DNA of 64,000 bases from Siderastrea radians (taxonomy: Eukaryota; Cnidaria; Anthozoa; Scleractinia; Rhizangiidae), in assembly GCA_964017195.1 (NCBI GenBank), contig OZ024892.1, positions 17,334,371-17,398,370 of the forward strand, written 5' to 3'. Below the pieces are notes generated by a model, which was not told the DNA's origin, searched no databases, and was given only the letters and a program-made list of their open reading frames with translations. Below, one piece after another: positions 37,925 to 47,073 of this stretch (positions are counted from its first letter, which is position 1; each line of letters begins with the position of its first letter). The position numbers and the translations under genes were made by a program.

Positions 37925-39229
37925 TCACTGACTCTGACTACTTGAGTCATCAGAAACGGTGATTTTTAGCCTTTTTTCGGAACGAATCTTTGAACACTTT
38001 TCGGTACGACCGGGCTGATACACTTGCACATTTACCGTTCCGATTTGGCAGTTTTGAAATAAACTTCCGGAAGCTGCACCCGCTAAATAGCTATCCGACT
38101 TAGTTTTCTCCTCCATGGAGACGGCTGACAAGGTTTGGCTGGTCCTGGCATCGTTAGACAATACAGCGGAAATCTGCTTCTGTTTCTTATCGGACAAAGA
38201 CGAGTAGTTGTTTAAAGAGTTCACGTTTTTATGTCCAGTAATCTGAATGATTTCGTTGGGTGGTATCTCGTTATCCACCAGCTTCTGGACCAAATGCTTT
38301 CTTGTGCTGTGATTTACGAGCTTTTTGTCTGAATCCAGGCCTGAATCTTGTACCATGTTCTTCAGCATACTTCTCAAGGAATTGATTCCAAGCGGAGAGC
38401 ATTTGAACCACATTTGACCGGGTTTCGGCCTTTCGTTGTTAACAGCAAGATAGAAAGGCGATTCATCGCTCATCATGGCAGCGGGCCGGTGATCTTTGTA
38501 GGCCAAGTAGGCATTGACGGGGCAGCGATCTGCATTGCTCTTGTTTTCGTACATTTGAGGTTTCTTCTCTCTGATATTTCGAGGGTTTTCACCGGTACGC
38601 GTTTTTGTTTGTCTTTCTTTGTTGAACTCGATGAAGCTGTTTCCCTCCGAATCTGTTTTTAACTGCAAATCGCCCCAGCAAAGGTCTCTCTGCTCTTTCC
38701 CTGGCCTCATACCAAAGAATGTACAGTTGTTCATCCAAAGGGTATTTAATAGAGCTCTAGGAGAGTGAATTCCTAGAACTCCACGGCTGAAAAAAGTGGC
38801 GATGTCTTCATCCGACAACGGATCCGCTGCGTTTGGCCGGTTTCCTTTGCCCACGGATTTTAACTGTTTTTGTTTCTTCTTTAAAATATCTTGAACCTCA
38901 TGAAACTCTTTGTCGTTGAGGACGGAAAATCCATAATTGTTTTTTCGAAGATGCCGGTCGATGCTTTGTATGAACGCTCTGATTGACGAGGGTTCGTACT
39001 CTTCACCATTTTTCTTTCGAACAGCGAGAACAAATTTTTTGATGATTTCTTGCAGCTCCACAGGTGCGATATCCTCAATCTCTCTCTTCTCGTCGCAAGT
39101 GTCTAGAAATTCTTTGAAAACTTTCAAATCGTACAAGGTCTTCTTTTTTGTGTTTTCGTTGTCGAAGCTTTCGGAAAACTCTTTCACTTGTTCATCGTTT
39201 AGTAAAACAAACCTGCTTGCCACCGCCAT
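37925..39229 (-). CDS. Tyrosine recombinase (Crypton/KIAA1958-like)
   Basis: About 434 aa from ATG 39229 (MAVASRFVLL). Catalytic pattern: Arg in 'FFGMRPGKEQRDL', H-x-x-R in 'NHSTRKHL', H in 'TGHKNVNSL' and the nucleophile Tyr in 'NNYSSL'. An N-terminal helical core-binding domain precedes it. Relatives are the DUF3504/KIAA1958-like Crypton recombinases of animals; PLVs also use tyrosine recombinases for integration. The gene is GC-richer than all element B neighbours and lacks their TATAT-ATG start motif, so it may be an insertion or later capture. Frame intact. Confidence 0.88.
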   Translation of the reverse strand: MAVASRFVLLNDEQVKEFSESFDNENTKKKTLYDLKVFKEFLDTCDEKREIEDIAPVELQEIIKKFVLAVRKKNGEEYEPSSIRAFIQSIDRHLRKNNYGFSVLNDKEFHEVQDILKKKQKQLKSVGKGNRPNAADPLSDEDIATFFSRGVLGIHSPRALLNTLWMNNCTFFGMRPGKEQRDLCWGDLQLKTDSEGNSFIEFNKERQTKTRTGENPRNIREKKPQMYENKSNADRCPVNAYLAYKDHRPAAMMSDESPFYLAVNNERPKPGQMWFKCSPLGINSLRSMLKNMVQDSGLDSDKKLVNHSTRKHLVQKLVDNEIPPNEIIQITGHKNVNSLNNYSSLSDKKQKQISAVLSNDARTSQTLSAVSMEEKTKSDSYLAGAASGSLFQNCQIGTVNVQVYQPGRTEKCSKIRSEKRLKITVSDDSSSQSQ

Positions 39230-39244
39230 AATTCTAAACAACAC

Positions 39245-39440
39245 TGAGGCAACGACGCATTCAGTTCATTCAACAAAGTAGAAAAGGCGGGAATCGTGAC
39301 GTCATTGAACGATATGACACTCAAAAGCGTGACATACGGAAAATACGCCACTCGGGTCCCGGATGTAGTGGCGTATGGAATCTACGAGTGGTTTAGTTCC
39401 CAGTAAAACACTCTCCTCCATATAATAAAACATAATATCA
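39245..39440. promoter_or_regulatory. Divergent promoter with short inverted repeats
   Basis: Between recombinase and ATPase. AATACGCCACT / AGTGGCGTAT form an inverted pair around 39340-39380. CTCCATATAATAAAA at about 39416 is a TATA-like element and is the inverted copy of TTTTATTATATGGAG at about 37762. Confidence 0.5.
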
Positions 39441-39441
39441 T

Positions 39442-40083
39442 ATGAAGATTCAAAATTACGACATTCAAGATGATGAAAATGACGATTTTGTTCAATTAAA
39501 GAGTTTCATGCCAAACCGATGTTTCAGGATGCTTATTTGTGCTCCCTCTGGTGGTGGTAAGACTAACCTTTTGCTTGATATGATATACAGGCTTCTCTAT
39601 TTTGATAACATATACCTTTATGCTCGAAATCTCTCCCAAAGCAAATATAAGCATCTGTTGAAATCTCTTGAACCAATATCAAAAGAGGTCGGTTATGACG
39701 TGATAGAAGCAAGTAACGATGAAATCATCCCTCTGACAGAATTGTCTGATGAAAACCAAAAATTAATCATATTTGATGACTATTTGAATACAGGTAAGAA
39801 AAATGACGAACGGATACGAGACTACTTCACCAATTCAAGAAATAAAAATTGTTGTTGTATATATTTGAGTCAAAGCTATTACGGAACCGATAAAACAATA
39901 AGACTGAATAGTTCACATTTTTGTGTTTTTGATTTTCCTTCCCAAAACGAGCAATCGATGATTTGCCGAGAACTGAACATAAATAAATCAGATTATCAGA
40001 AAGCTACTAAGGATCCATATAGTTTTTTGTATGTTGATAAGGTCAAAAAAAAGGTAGCCCGAAATTTCGACGAAAAAATCTAA
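39442..40083 (+). CDS. Element B genome-packaging ATPase (A32-like)
   Basis: 213 aa from ATG 39442 behind ATAATATCAT. Walker A 'APSGGGKTNLLL', Walker B 'KLIIFDDYLN', then 'CIYLSQSYYGTDKTIRLN' as the sensor region. Shorter than the element A enzyme and lacking its C-terminal tail. Intact. First gene of the plus-strand block, followed after 11 nt by the fibre gene. Likely drives DNA into capsids. Confidence 0.9.
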   Translation: MKIQNYDIQDDENDDFVQLKSFMPNRCFRMLICAPSGGGKTNLLLDMIYRLLYFDNIYLYARNLSQSKYKHLLKSLEPISKEVGYDVIEASNDEIIPLTELSDENQKLIIFDDYLNTGKKNDERIRDYFTNSRNKNCCCIYLSQSYYGTDKTIRLNSSHFCVFDFPSQNEQSMICRELNINKSDYQKATKDPYSFLYVDKVKKKVARNFDEKI

Positions 40084-40094
40084 ACTAATATTAT

Positions 40095-41801
40095 ATGAGT
40101 TATACAAACGGTATTCTCAATCATGTTGATTCTCAAGGACAAGGTCAGATAGGCCCTAGAGGGTTGCCTGGGTTACCTGGTCCTAAAGGCGATAAAGGCG
40201 ATAAAGGTGATAAAGGTGATAAAGGCGATAAGGGTTCAAAAGGTGATAAAGGGCCACAAGGACCCCAGGGCCTAAAAGGCAACAAAGGCGACAAAGGCGA
40301 CAAAGGTGATCGTGGACCTCAGGGTAGTGCCAGCGGTTCTGCTGATATTGACATGCAAAATAAGTACAGTATCTTGCGATTGAAAAGCAACCCATATCCT
40401 GTCCGCGGCGATTTGACGAAGGCAATAAGCTATCAAGATATGAGAAATATCTTTCTTTCAAAAAAAGAGGGTGGACAAATGGAAGCAAATATTGATATGA
40501 ATAATAATACAATTTTCAATGTGAAAGACCCAACACAGGCAGATCAAGCCACAAACAAAAAGTATGTCGAAAATCAGCTTGAAAAAAAACTGGATAAAGG
40601 ATCTGATATTGATATGAAAAATAAATCAATTACCAATCTTAAATTACCATCAAACCAAAAAGACGCAACAAACGTTGAGTTTGTCAATAAAAGACTTAGT
40701 GAAACACAAAAAAATTATCTCAAATTGGATGGTTCTGCCAATATGACTGGAGACTTAAATTTAAATAACAATAAAATTGTTAACTTACAAACCGATTCAA
40801 AAAATTCGAAATCCGCAGTTAATGTTGAGTTAATGGAAAATAAAATAACAGATTTGAGAAATCTTGTCACTCAAAAAATTCATGAATCTCAGATTATTAA
40901 TTCAGGACAAAAAAAAGACGCCTTCAGATACTTGATGGAAGACACTGATGAATCTTCGAGTGAAAACAATATCGAGGTTTTGGGTATTGTTGATTTTTCC
41001 AATTCTCCACATCAAATTAATAAAAAAGCTTACCAACTTAAACTCTTGTTTGAAAAAAGCTCACCCAACCAGTACCAGTCACGCCTCGGTTTTAACCTTT
41101 TTAAACTTCCAGTCGGTTACTATACTTTGGTAGTTGAATGGTTTCCGCCGGAAATGAGTGAGTTGAGTGTGGCAGTGCAAGGCACTACGATTTCAATTTC
41201 TAATTATGCAACAAAAACATTCGAAAACTACACCAAAACAGTTATCAATTTTCACCGATGGGGTAGCTCACCTCCACAATTTATTTATCTCGCTCTACAC
41301 GGTACAGTTACTTTTCCATCACTTTTAACAATTGGACATCTTATTGTTTATGGTGTAAAAGAAACAATTTCAAACGTTGACCCAAGTGTCTATGACACTG
41401 CTTTTGTAATTGAGAACGGAAAAATGGTGATGGAAACAGATTTATCTTTAAACGGACATCGTTTGCGTGGCTCCGTTCATTACTTACATGGGAGTTTAGA
41501 TACGAAAAATAATGAAACATTTTTTTCATTAAATGGTAATGCTAATGTACTCCTTCCAGAAAAAAGCTATATATTAAGTATAACAGTATTATATAGAAAA
41601 ACCACAGCTCCATTTCAACCTATTCCTTTAAAAATATTTAAAAGTGGTCCTGCGAAACTTTTCACTTCAAAACAATCAACTCAAAAACAAACAATAGATA
41701 TTAATTTAGAACTACCAAATGGTATTTTAATGGTGCAATTACATTCTCAAAATTTTATTAATGAAAAATTCTTAATGTTGGTTAAATATAGAGTGCCATG
41801 A
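40095..41801 (+). CDS. Element B collagen-like fibre protein
   Basis: 568 aa, intact, ATG behind CTAAACTAATATTAT. Residues ~18-80 are about 20 Gly-X-Y triplets, many GDK, giving a rigid charged collagen helix. Then several repeats of the type 'DMNNNTIFNVKDP', 'DMKNKSITNLKLP' and 'DLNLNNNKIVNLQT', each followed by a 'NVE/NKKYVE' helix, as in phage and virus tail-fibre shafts. The C-terminal ~300 residues are beta-rich. It probably trimerises to form the vertex spike that contacts the host cell. Codon use is AT-rich like its neighbours. Confidence 0.8.
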   Translation: MSYTNGILNHVDSQGQGQIGPRGLPGLPGPKGDKGDKGDKGDKGDKGSKGDKGPQGPQGLKGNKGDKGDKGDRGPQGSASGSADIDMQNKYSILRLKSNPYPVRGDLTKAISYQDMRNIFLSKKEGGQMEANIDMNNNTIFNVKDPTQADQATNKKYVENQLEKKLDKGSDIDMKNKSITNLKLPSNQKDATNVEFVNKRLSETQKNYLKLDGSANMTGDLNLNNNKIVNLQTDSKNSKSAVNVELMENKITDLRNLVTQKIHESQIINSGQKKDAFRYLMEDTDESSSENNIEVLGIVDFSNSPHQINKKAYQLKLLFEKSSPNQYQSRLGFNLFKLPVGYYTLVVEWFPPEMSELSVAVQGTTISISNYATKTFENYTKTVINFHRWGSSPPQFIYLALHGTVTFPSLLTIGHLIVYGVKETISNVDPSVYDTAFVIENGKMVMETDLSLNGHRLRGSVHYLHGSLDTKNNETFFSLNGNANVLLPEKSYILSITVLYRKTTAPFQPIPLKIFKSGPAKLFTSKQSTQKQTIDINLELPNGILMVQLHSQNFINEKFLMLVKYRVP

Positions 41802-41945
41802 ATATTTTTTCATACATTATATAGCACAATGCAGGATATCCATCTGATTGGAGCATGGAATGCTTTTTAGAATATATTATCCCAAAAGAAATAAGCGTTG
41901 AGGTTTCCGATGAAAAACATAATGAATAATCTAAACTAATCATAT

Positions 41946-42059
41946 ATGAAAACATCAACTTTAATCATCGAAATCATCGGTAGTATCGAGAAATTGGTTC
42001 GAAACATCAGAAAATTATACATCAGTATTAAATTATCATTCAAGAAGAAAAAAATGTAA
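41946..42059 (+). CDS. Element B 37-aa peptide
   Basis: ATG at 41946 follows CTAAACTAATCATAT exactly as at other element B genes. Encodes a hydrophobic then Lys-rich peptide (MKTSTLIIEIIG ... FKKKKM). Too short for homology. The start motif is the main reason to call it. Confidence 0.5.
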   Translation: MKTSTLIIEIIGSIEKLVRNIRKLYISIKLSFKKKKM

Positions 42060-42070
42060 CCGTATAATAT

Positions 42071-42553
42071 ATGACAAAAAATATTTTCAATTGGAATCAT
42101 ATATCAAGTGATTTGACTGAAGATCAGATATCTGAGTTGAAAGCATTTTACAAATTCTATCATAAAAAATATTGGCTTTTCAAAATGACTTTTAAATATT
42201 TCAAAAAAGCAGAACTTGCATGTAATATTGGATCTGTTTTATTGGTAGTAACAGGGACAGTAGTTGGTGGTGTAACGCTAAACCCTATTCCTCTTGGGAC
42301 AATATCTGGTTCTGGGCTCTTGCTTAAAACATATTCAGAGGCTAAAAATTACAAAAGGAAGATTGAAATGTCTAAATTCGCATACACTTCGTACGAAAAG
42401 GTTTTAACAGATTTGCGGTCCTTTATGAGAGGATTAAAGTATAATAACAAAGAATTTCTTGATTATGTCAAAGTTCTCGATGATATAATCATTGATATGT
42501 GCCCTTTAACTGACAAATTTGAAAAGAAATATAATAAGGTGTTCATCCAATAA
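42071..42553 (+). CDS. Element B two-membrane-segment protein
   Basis: 160 aa, intact, ATG behind GTATAATAT. Two hydrophobic segments (about residues 50-67 and 70-86) then a helical domain with 'MSKFAYTSYEKVLTDLR' and 'LDDIIIDMCP'. Same layout and motifs as the element A protein at 21372-21902. Probably a virion-associated membrane protein. Its stop overlaps the end of the converging VLTF3-like gene by about 11 bp. Confidence 0.75.
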   Translation: MTKNIFNWNHISSDLTEDQISELKAFYKFYHKKYWLFKMTFKYFKKAELACNIGSVLLVVTGTVVGGVTLNPIPLGTISGSGLLLKTYSEAKNYKRKIEMSKFAYTSYEKVLTDLRSFMRGLKYNNKEFLDYVKVLDDIIIDMCPLTDKFEKKYNKVFIQ

Positions 42554-43120
42554 TAGATTTTATTTTATAACCGATAAGAGACATAATGTGCTTCCAATAT
42601 TGATCGTAAAAAGCTAATGTTTTTTTCGATTTACTAATTGGAATTTGTTTGTAAGGTATTCCCATCATCTTGAATATCCTTCTCATAATGAAATAACGCT
42701 AATCATCCTTTTCCTTGTACCATTAACTTCAGTAAGAATCTTACCTATCTCAGTAAATATAGCATCAATCTTACATTTTTGATGATGTGATATCTCTATA
42801 CCATATTTTTGCTTAACATCCATGATAGTATTATTTATATGGTACTCTCGATGGTATACAGATTTCCTCTTCAGTTTATGTCTGTTCTCATAAAAATTAA
42901 CATACTCTACTGATGATTTATATTCTTGAACAATACCACAACTTAGACATGCTAACATCCCATCGTCGTTAATAATATACTGATTATCACAGCATAAATA
43001 ATATTTTGCTAAACGATCTTGTGGTTTTTCATTAGAATCTTCCAATTTTTGGTCACAAAAAGGACAAACAATATCTCCTGATTCTTTCAGTTCATCATGT
43101 AATTCCTTGTTACAATTCAT
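42543..43120 (-). pseudogene. Element B VLTF3-like late transcription factor, frameshifted
   Basis: Start set at ATG 43120 (MNCNKELH) because CTAATAGTATATAGA lies directly before it; the frame itself opens further upstream. Zinc-ribbon Cys pairs ('CPFCDQ', 'CLSCGIV'), then 'NFYENRHKLKRKSVYHREYH' and 'NGTRKRMISV', typical of VLTF3-like proteins of large DNA viruses and PLVs. The frame stops at 42683, but the conserved C-terminus ('ISKSKKTLAFYDQYW') is in another frame down to 42543. One missing A near 42703 explains it. In poxviruses VLTF3 drives late promoters. Confidence 0.75.
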
Positions 43121-43173
43121 TCTATATACTATTAGATGAGATATTATTTTTATGTAATTACAACATGACGTCA

Positions 43174-43500
43174 CGCCACAGCTGTGGCGCTTTGTGGTTT
43201 AAATAATAGACTGTCTGCTTTTCCGAGAATTTAAGACTTCCTGTTGTATGAAGTCACGCGATGGAAAATGCGTTTGTTTCCACATGAAATAAAAACATAT
43301 AGATTCCATCAGATGTAAATAAATATAGTTCTCCAAATAATTGAAAAATGCATTCGTTTCCATATGAAATAAAAACATATAGATTTACATAAAATAATAC
43401 CATAAAATAATTCAATCAGATGGAAACCATCAGATGGAAAGTAGATATATAGTTGGGTTTGGTGTCAGCGCATTTTGTGGTACCCCCAACTATATAACTA
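43174..43500. repeat. Right-end repeats of element B
   Basis: Contents: a perfect palindrome GCCACAGCTGTGGC (about 43174), a ~65-90 bp imperfect direct repeat containing ATGAAATAAAAACATATAGATT (about 43264 and 43347), and a hairpin TATATAGTTGGG / CCCAACTATATA (43446-43457 and 43485-43496). Could be the terminal zone of element B, but no matching copy exists at the left end. Confidence 0.55.
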
Positions 43501-43696
43501 CTAATGAAGATGTAAAAAAGGTCAAAGGCATGTTACCAAAGTTTCATACGGAAGAAAGAAAGAGAAATTGGAGGATACAAAACAGAGGGAAGAAAGATTG
43601 AGGAGAAGAAAAGAACGACCAGCAGAAGAGATGATCGTGGTTGATATTCACTGAGTTATGAGTAAAATTAGGTACATATTTACATTATAGAATTAT

Positions 43697-43905
43697 ATGA
43701 AGATCATCGCAGTGAAGGCGTTCAAACTTAAGCAGTTAAAAAGAAGAAACTTGAAAAAATTCAGGCTTGAATGGGAATCAAACCCACAACCTCTGCGATA
43801 CTGGTACAGTGCTCTAACCAACCAAGCTATCAAGCCAACTGGGAGCTGGTCAATTGAGAGTTCGTATTTATCCCATAGATGGAGAAATGAACGTTAACAT
43901 ATGAA
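43697..43905 (-). repeat. tRNA-derived SINE, inverted copy
   Basis: Minus-strand head carries GGCTTGATAGCTTGGTTGGT (A box) and GGGTTTGATTCCC (B box), followed by a tail that ends with the AGTTGAA/CTTAAG and GATCATCGCAG words shared with the copy at 44095. Flank text is also shared. Confidence 0.8.
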
Positions 43906-44094
43906 ATTATCATAGATGCAGTTCAAAATATGCAGCCAATCAGAAGCAGGATCGCTCAAACCGCCCTCCGTGAATGTAGTTTAAATTTTCTTTCGACTGC
44001 CATTAACGGCACAGTCTGATGATCGCCTTGTGCGTGAAACTTAAGTAACTGTCCGTGCAGTCTCCATCTTTTAATTATAGTCATTATTTCATAT

Positions 44095-44315
44095 ATTAAT
44101 GTTCATTTCTCCATCTACGCGATTAATACGAACTCTCAATTGACCAGCTCCCAGTTGGCTTGATAGCTCAGTTGGTTAGAGCGCTGCACCAGTATCGCAG
44201 AGGTCATGGTTTGATTTCTGTTCAAGCCTGAATTTTTTCAGGTTTCTTCTTTTCAACTGCTTAAGTTGAAACACCTTCACTGCGATGATCTTCGTATAAT
44301 TCTATCTTTATCCGT
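44095..44315 (+). repeat. tRNA-derived SINE, direct copy
   Basis: 44156-44232 folds partly as a tRNA: acceptor GGCTTGA/TCAAGCC, D arm GCTCAGTTGGTTAGAGC, anticodon stem CTGC/GCAG. B box is decayed (GGTTTGATTTC). It is the reverse complement of 43697-43905, ~190 bp away. Confidence 0.85.
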
Positions 44316-44324
44316 AGTTCAAAT

Positions 44325-44432
44325 ATATGATTATTTCATATATTAATGTTCATTTCTCCATCTATGGATAAATACGAACTCTCAATTGACCAGCTCCCAG
44401 TTGGCTTGATAGCTCAGTTGGTTAGAGCGCTG
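44325..44432 (+). repeat. Truncated third SINE copy
   Basis: Repeats the 5' flank (ATTTCATATATTAATGTTCA) and the tRNA head through GTTAGAGCGCTG, then breaks off into unrelated sequence. Confidence 0.8.
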
Positions 44433-44939
44433 AGAATTCTTTTGAACCTTTTTTTCCATTAACAAATTAATTTGTTTTTGACTTTTGTTGTCTTTGTCGT
44501 CTCTGCTTGTTTTGCTACAATGCAGGTCAACATGCGATTCCGCGCCAAAAACACGCGTGTATTGGTAATCCTGTGGTGCGGACAGACGGACGTACGGACG
44601 TACGGTCACATCACTATTACGTCACTACCAAAATTTCTTGGCTTGATAGGTTACCAAATCTCCTTAGCAATGGAGCTCCGCTGACGGCTAGCGTGCTGGC
44701 TCCGCTAAAAAGACAAAATAGCGAAAATACACGCCTTGATACATGCCTGAGTAGACGTCACTGATGCAGGAAATTTTCCTCTGATAAACTTTACGAAAAG
44801 TCACGAGATTTGGCGATTCTTTGTCTGGCCTTTTAAAAGTTAAAATTCGTTAGAGTCGGCGCAGGCACAAGGTACCCCTCCCCCAGGCAAAATAGGGTTA
44901 AGTCTTGTTCAGCACTGTCTTGGGAAATTTATACAACAC

Positions 44940-45270
44940 CAAAATTGCGACAAGGTCCCCCCCCCCAAAAAAAACGTCATTGGTTCTGCACGCACTGCAT
45001 GCCTATGTTTACAAAGTGGCATGAAAAGCAGGACGTAAGTGTTACTTCAACAAACGTTAGTCCTGTTGAAGATGACGTTGCTCTTCAAAGTCAAAATCAA
45101 CAGGTCCATAGCCTGCTGTCATCACTTTGTACAACAAGCACATGGGGGCTGCTAATTTGGCTGATCAGTTTAACAAGGATGCTATTCATTAGGTCGTAGT
45201 TCAAATAAATGGTACAAGTATCGCGTTTGGTTTGCTATTGATGTTTTGATTTGTGATGCTTTTATTTTGT
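44940..45270 (+). pseudogene. piggyBac transposase C-terminal remnant
   Basis: The plus frame at 44945 gives 'HWFCTHCMPMFTKWHEKQDV' and 'STNVSPVEDDV', the conserved end of piggyBac/PGBD4-type catalytic domains. After frameshifts, neighbouring frames give 'HMGAANLADQFNKDA' and 'NKWYKYRVWFAIDV'. Three or more frames are needed, so it is dead. Confidence 0.75.
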
Positions 45271-45339
45271 ACAATCATTTTCAGGTAGGTAGCGGGAAGG
45301 GCAGGATCTCCCAAGTAACAGATTTTGCAAAGCAACTTA

Positions 45340-45960
45340 TTGGGGGGGGGGGTCATCTTTCGTGTTGGCCGCACAGTGAAACAAACGCCTTAAGATAGAG
45401 AATTTTTTGGTTGGGGCCCAGGGAGGGGGATTCTCAAGTGTTGGGGTGATCAAAGGAATTTTTTGGGTTTGAAATTTTCTATTCCAGGATTTTTTGGGGT
45501 AGGAAAATTTGGCAAGTATTGTTTTGGGTGGCTTGATTTAAATAGGGATTTTTTGGCAACTGAAACAATCTGAAGATTTGTGGTAGTGCCCGCGTAGCCC
45601 AGCAGCGTAGTTATGTGGGGTGGTCTTGTTTAGATTTGTCATTCATAATGTTGCTGTTGAAACGGAAGATGTTCTTGGGTGTCTCTAGTGTTGTTAGAAT
45701 GACTACGAGATGAGGAAAAGATAAATTCAGATGGTATGATTAACAAACAAAGACAAACATTCAATTTCTTTTTTTTGTGTGTGTTATATCATCTAATCCT
45801 TTCTGGAAATTTTTAAGGCTTGGAAATTCGGCACGGGATGTTTTGGGGTTAATGTTTGGTCCAGGGATTTTTTGTGGTTTTGTTAGAAGCACCAGGGATT
45901 TTTTGGGGTTTTGATTTTTCCCCTATTCGATCATCCTCGACACTTCAAATCCAGAGTACC
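45340..45960. repeat. Low-complexity repeat of GGGATTTTTTGGGGTT words
   Basis: The word (G)GGATTTTTTGGGG and variants recurs about six times at irregular spacing between 45440 and 45915, ending in ATTCGATCATCCTCGACACTT. It has the look of a dispersed repeat; no coding. Confidence 0.6.
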
Positions 45961-46886
45961 CCCCTTGTGGTTGCGGGTGAATGCATATGGGCATTTTGGT
46001 GGCAAAATTGCGAATAGGAAAAGACAATGTGTTCTCTGAAGGCATGGGGGAAGGCAAACAAAGAAAAGGACTATAGAGACAACTTTCGAATGTGTTTAGT
46101 GTGGGGTGGCTGTGTGGGGAAGGATATTTTAATAGTTATCATAAGTAAATGCCTTCTGTCACAAACATTCACACAAACTATATCATGCGTATCTGTTACA
46201 TAATCAAATTAGTCACGCACTTTACGGTTTTGTTCGTACAGTACATGAATGACAAGTGATTCACAACTTGATTTACCTGTTTATAGTTTTAGAATTAAGT
46301 GTACATATTAGGGGCGTGTAAATGTAATCTACAGCTTTAAGTAGGATCGGTTTGCAGTACAATAAGCGAATTTAGTGATAAAACGACTATGTTTACTTCG
46401 AGTTCATAACACTTTCTTTGTTTCCTGAGTCGTCAGCTGCAGCAGAATTTACTAAGATCCGGAACAAGAAACTCGCAAATAAAAATTAGTAATGCAAATA
46501 GCGTTCATTGTAAGATATTTTTGGCTGTTCTATGGTCTTTCTTTCATCAGGTTGTTTATTTCAGTTTTGCCAACATGTTGCACAGCAAAATAAAAAATAA
46601 TAATCTTCAACATTTGGATTGACCTTGTTTTGCCATTAATTTTTACATAATTTGGTCTTTCATTTCATACTGTTTAATAAAACTTGCTTGGAAACCCAAT
46701 CTTGCCTAACACAATAAAATACTCGAAAATGGCTGGTTTCTCCAAACAATTTTGCCTGGGAGTGAATGCTTTAAAATAAATACATATTTGTAAAATTCCA
46801 ACCAAGCACTGAAGCCGAGTACTGTTGTGTTATGTAAACTGTAATACCAAAGCACTGCTTACAGTAATAAGCACTAACATAAAAGA
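45961..46886. other. Intergenic, nothing recognised
   Basis: AT-rich sequence without supported genes or clear repeats. Confidence 0.4.
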
Positions 46887-47073
46887 GAGATATTCTTGAT
46901 GTAAATTTAAATTAGTGTCTCTGCGCTTGAAGTAGAAAATGGCGGGAAAACCCTCAGACGTTTCGTGAGAAACGCTGAAGAAGAGACAGCAGTCTCGAAA
47001 CGTCTGAGGGTTTTCCCCCATTTTCTACTTCAAGCACAGAGACACTAATTTAAATTTACCTCAAGGATATCTC
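46887..47073. repeat. Fold-back element with ~75-bp arms
   Basis: GAGATATTCTTGATGTAAATTT at the left pairs with its near-complement at the right end, and the arms continue through GTGTCTCTGC...CTCAGACGTTTCG. The loop is about 25-30 bp. Strong stem, no coding. Confidence 0.8.

Noticed and set aside
44156..44232. Functional tRNA gene
   Set aside because: The B box and anticodon loop are degenerate and copies with shared tails lie nearby, so it is a SINE head.
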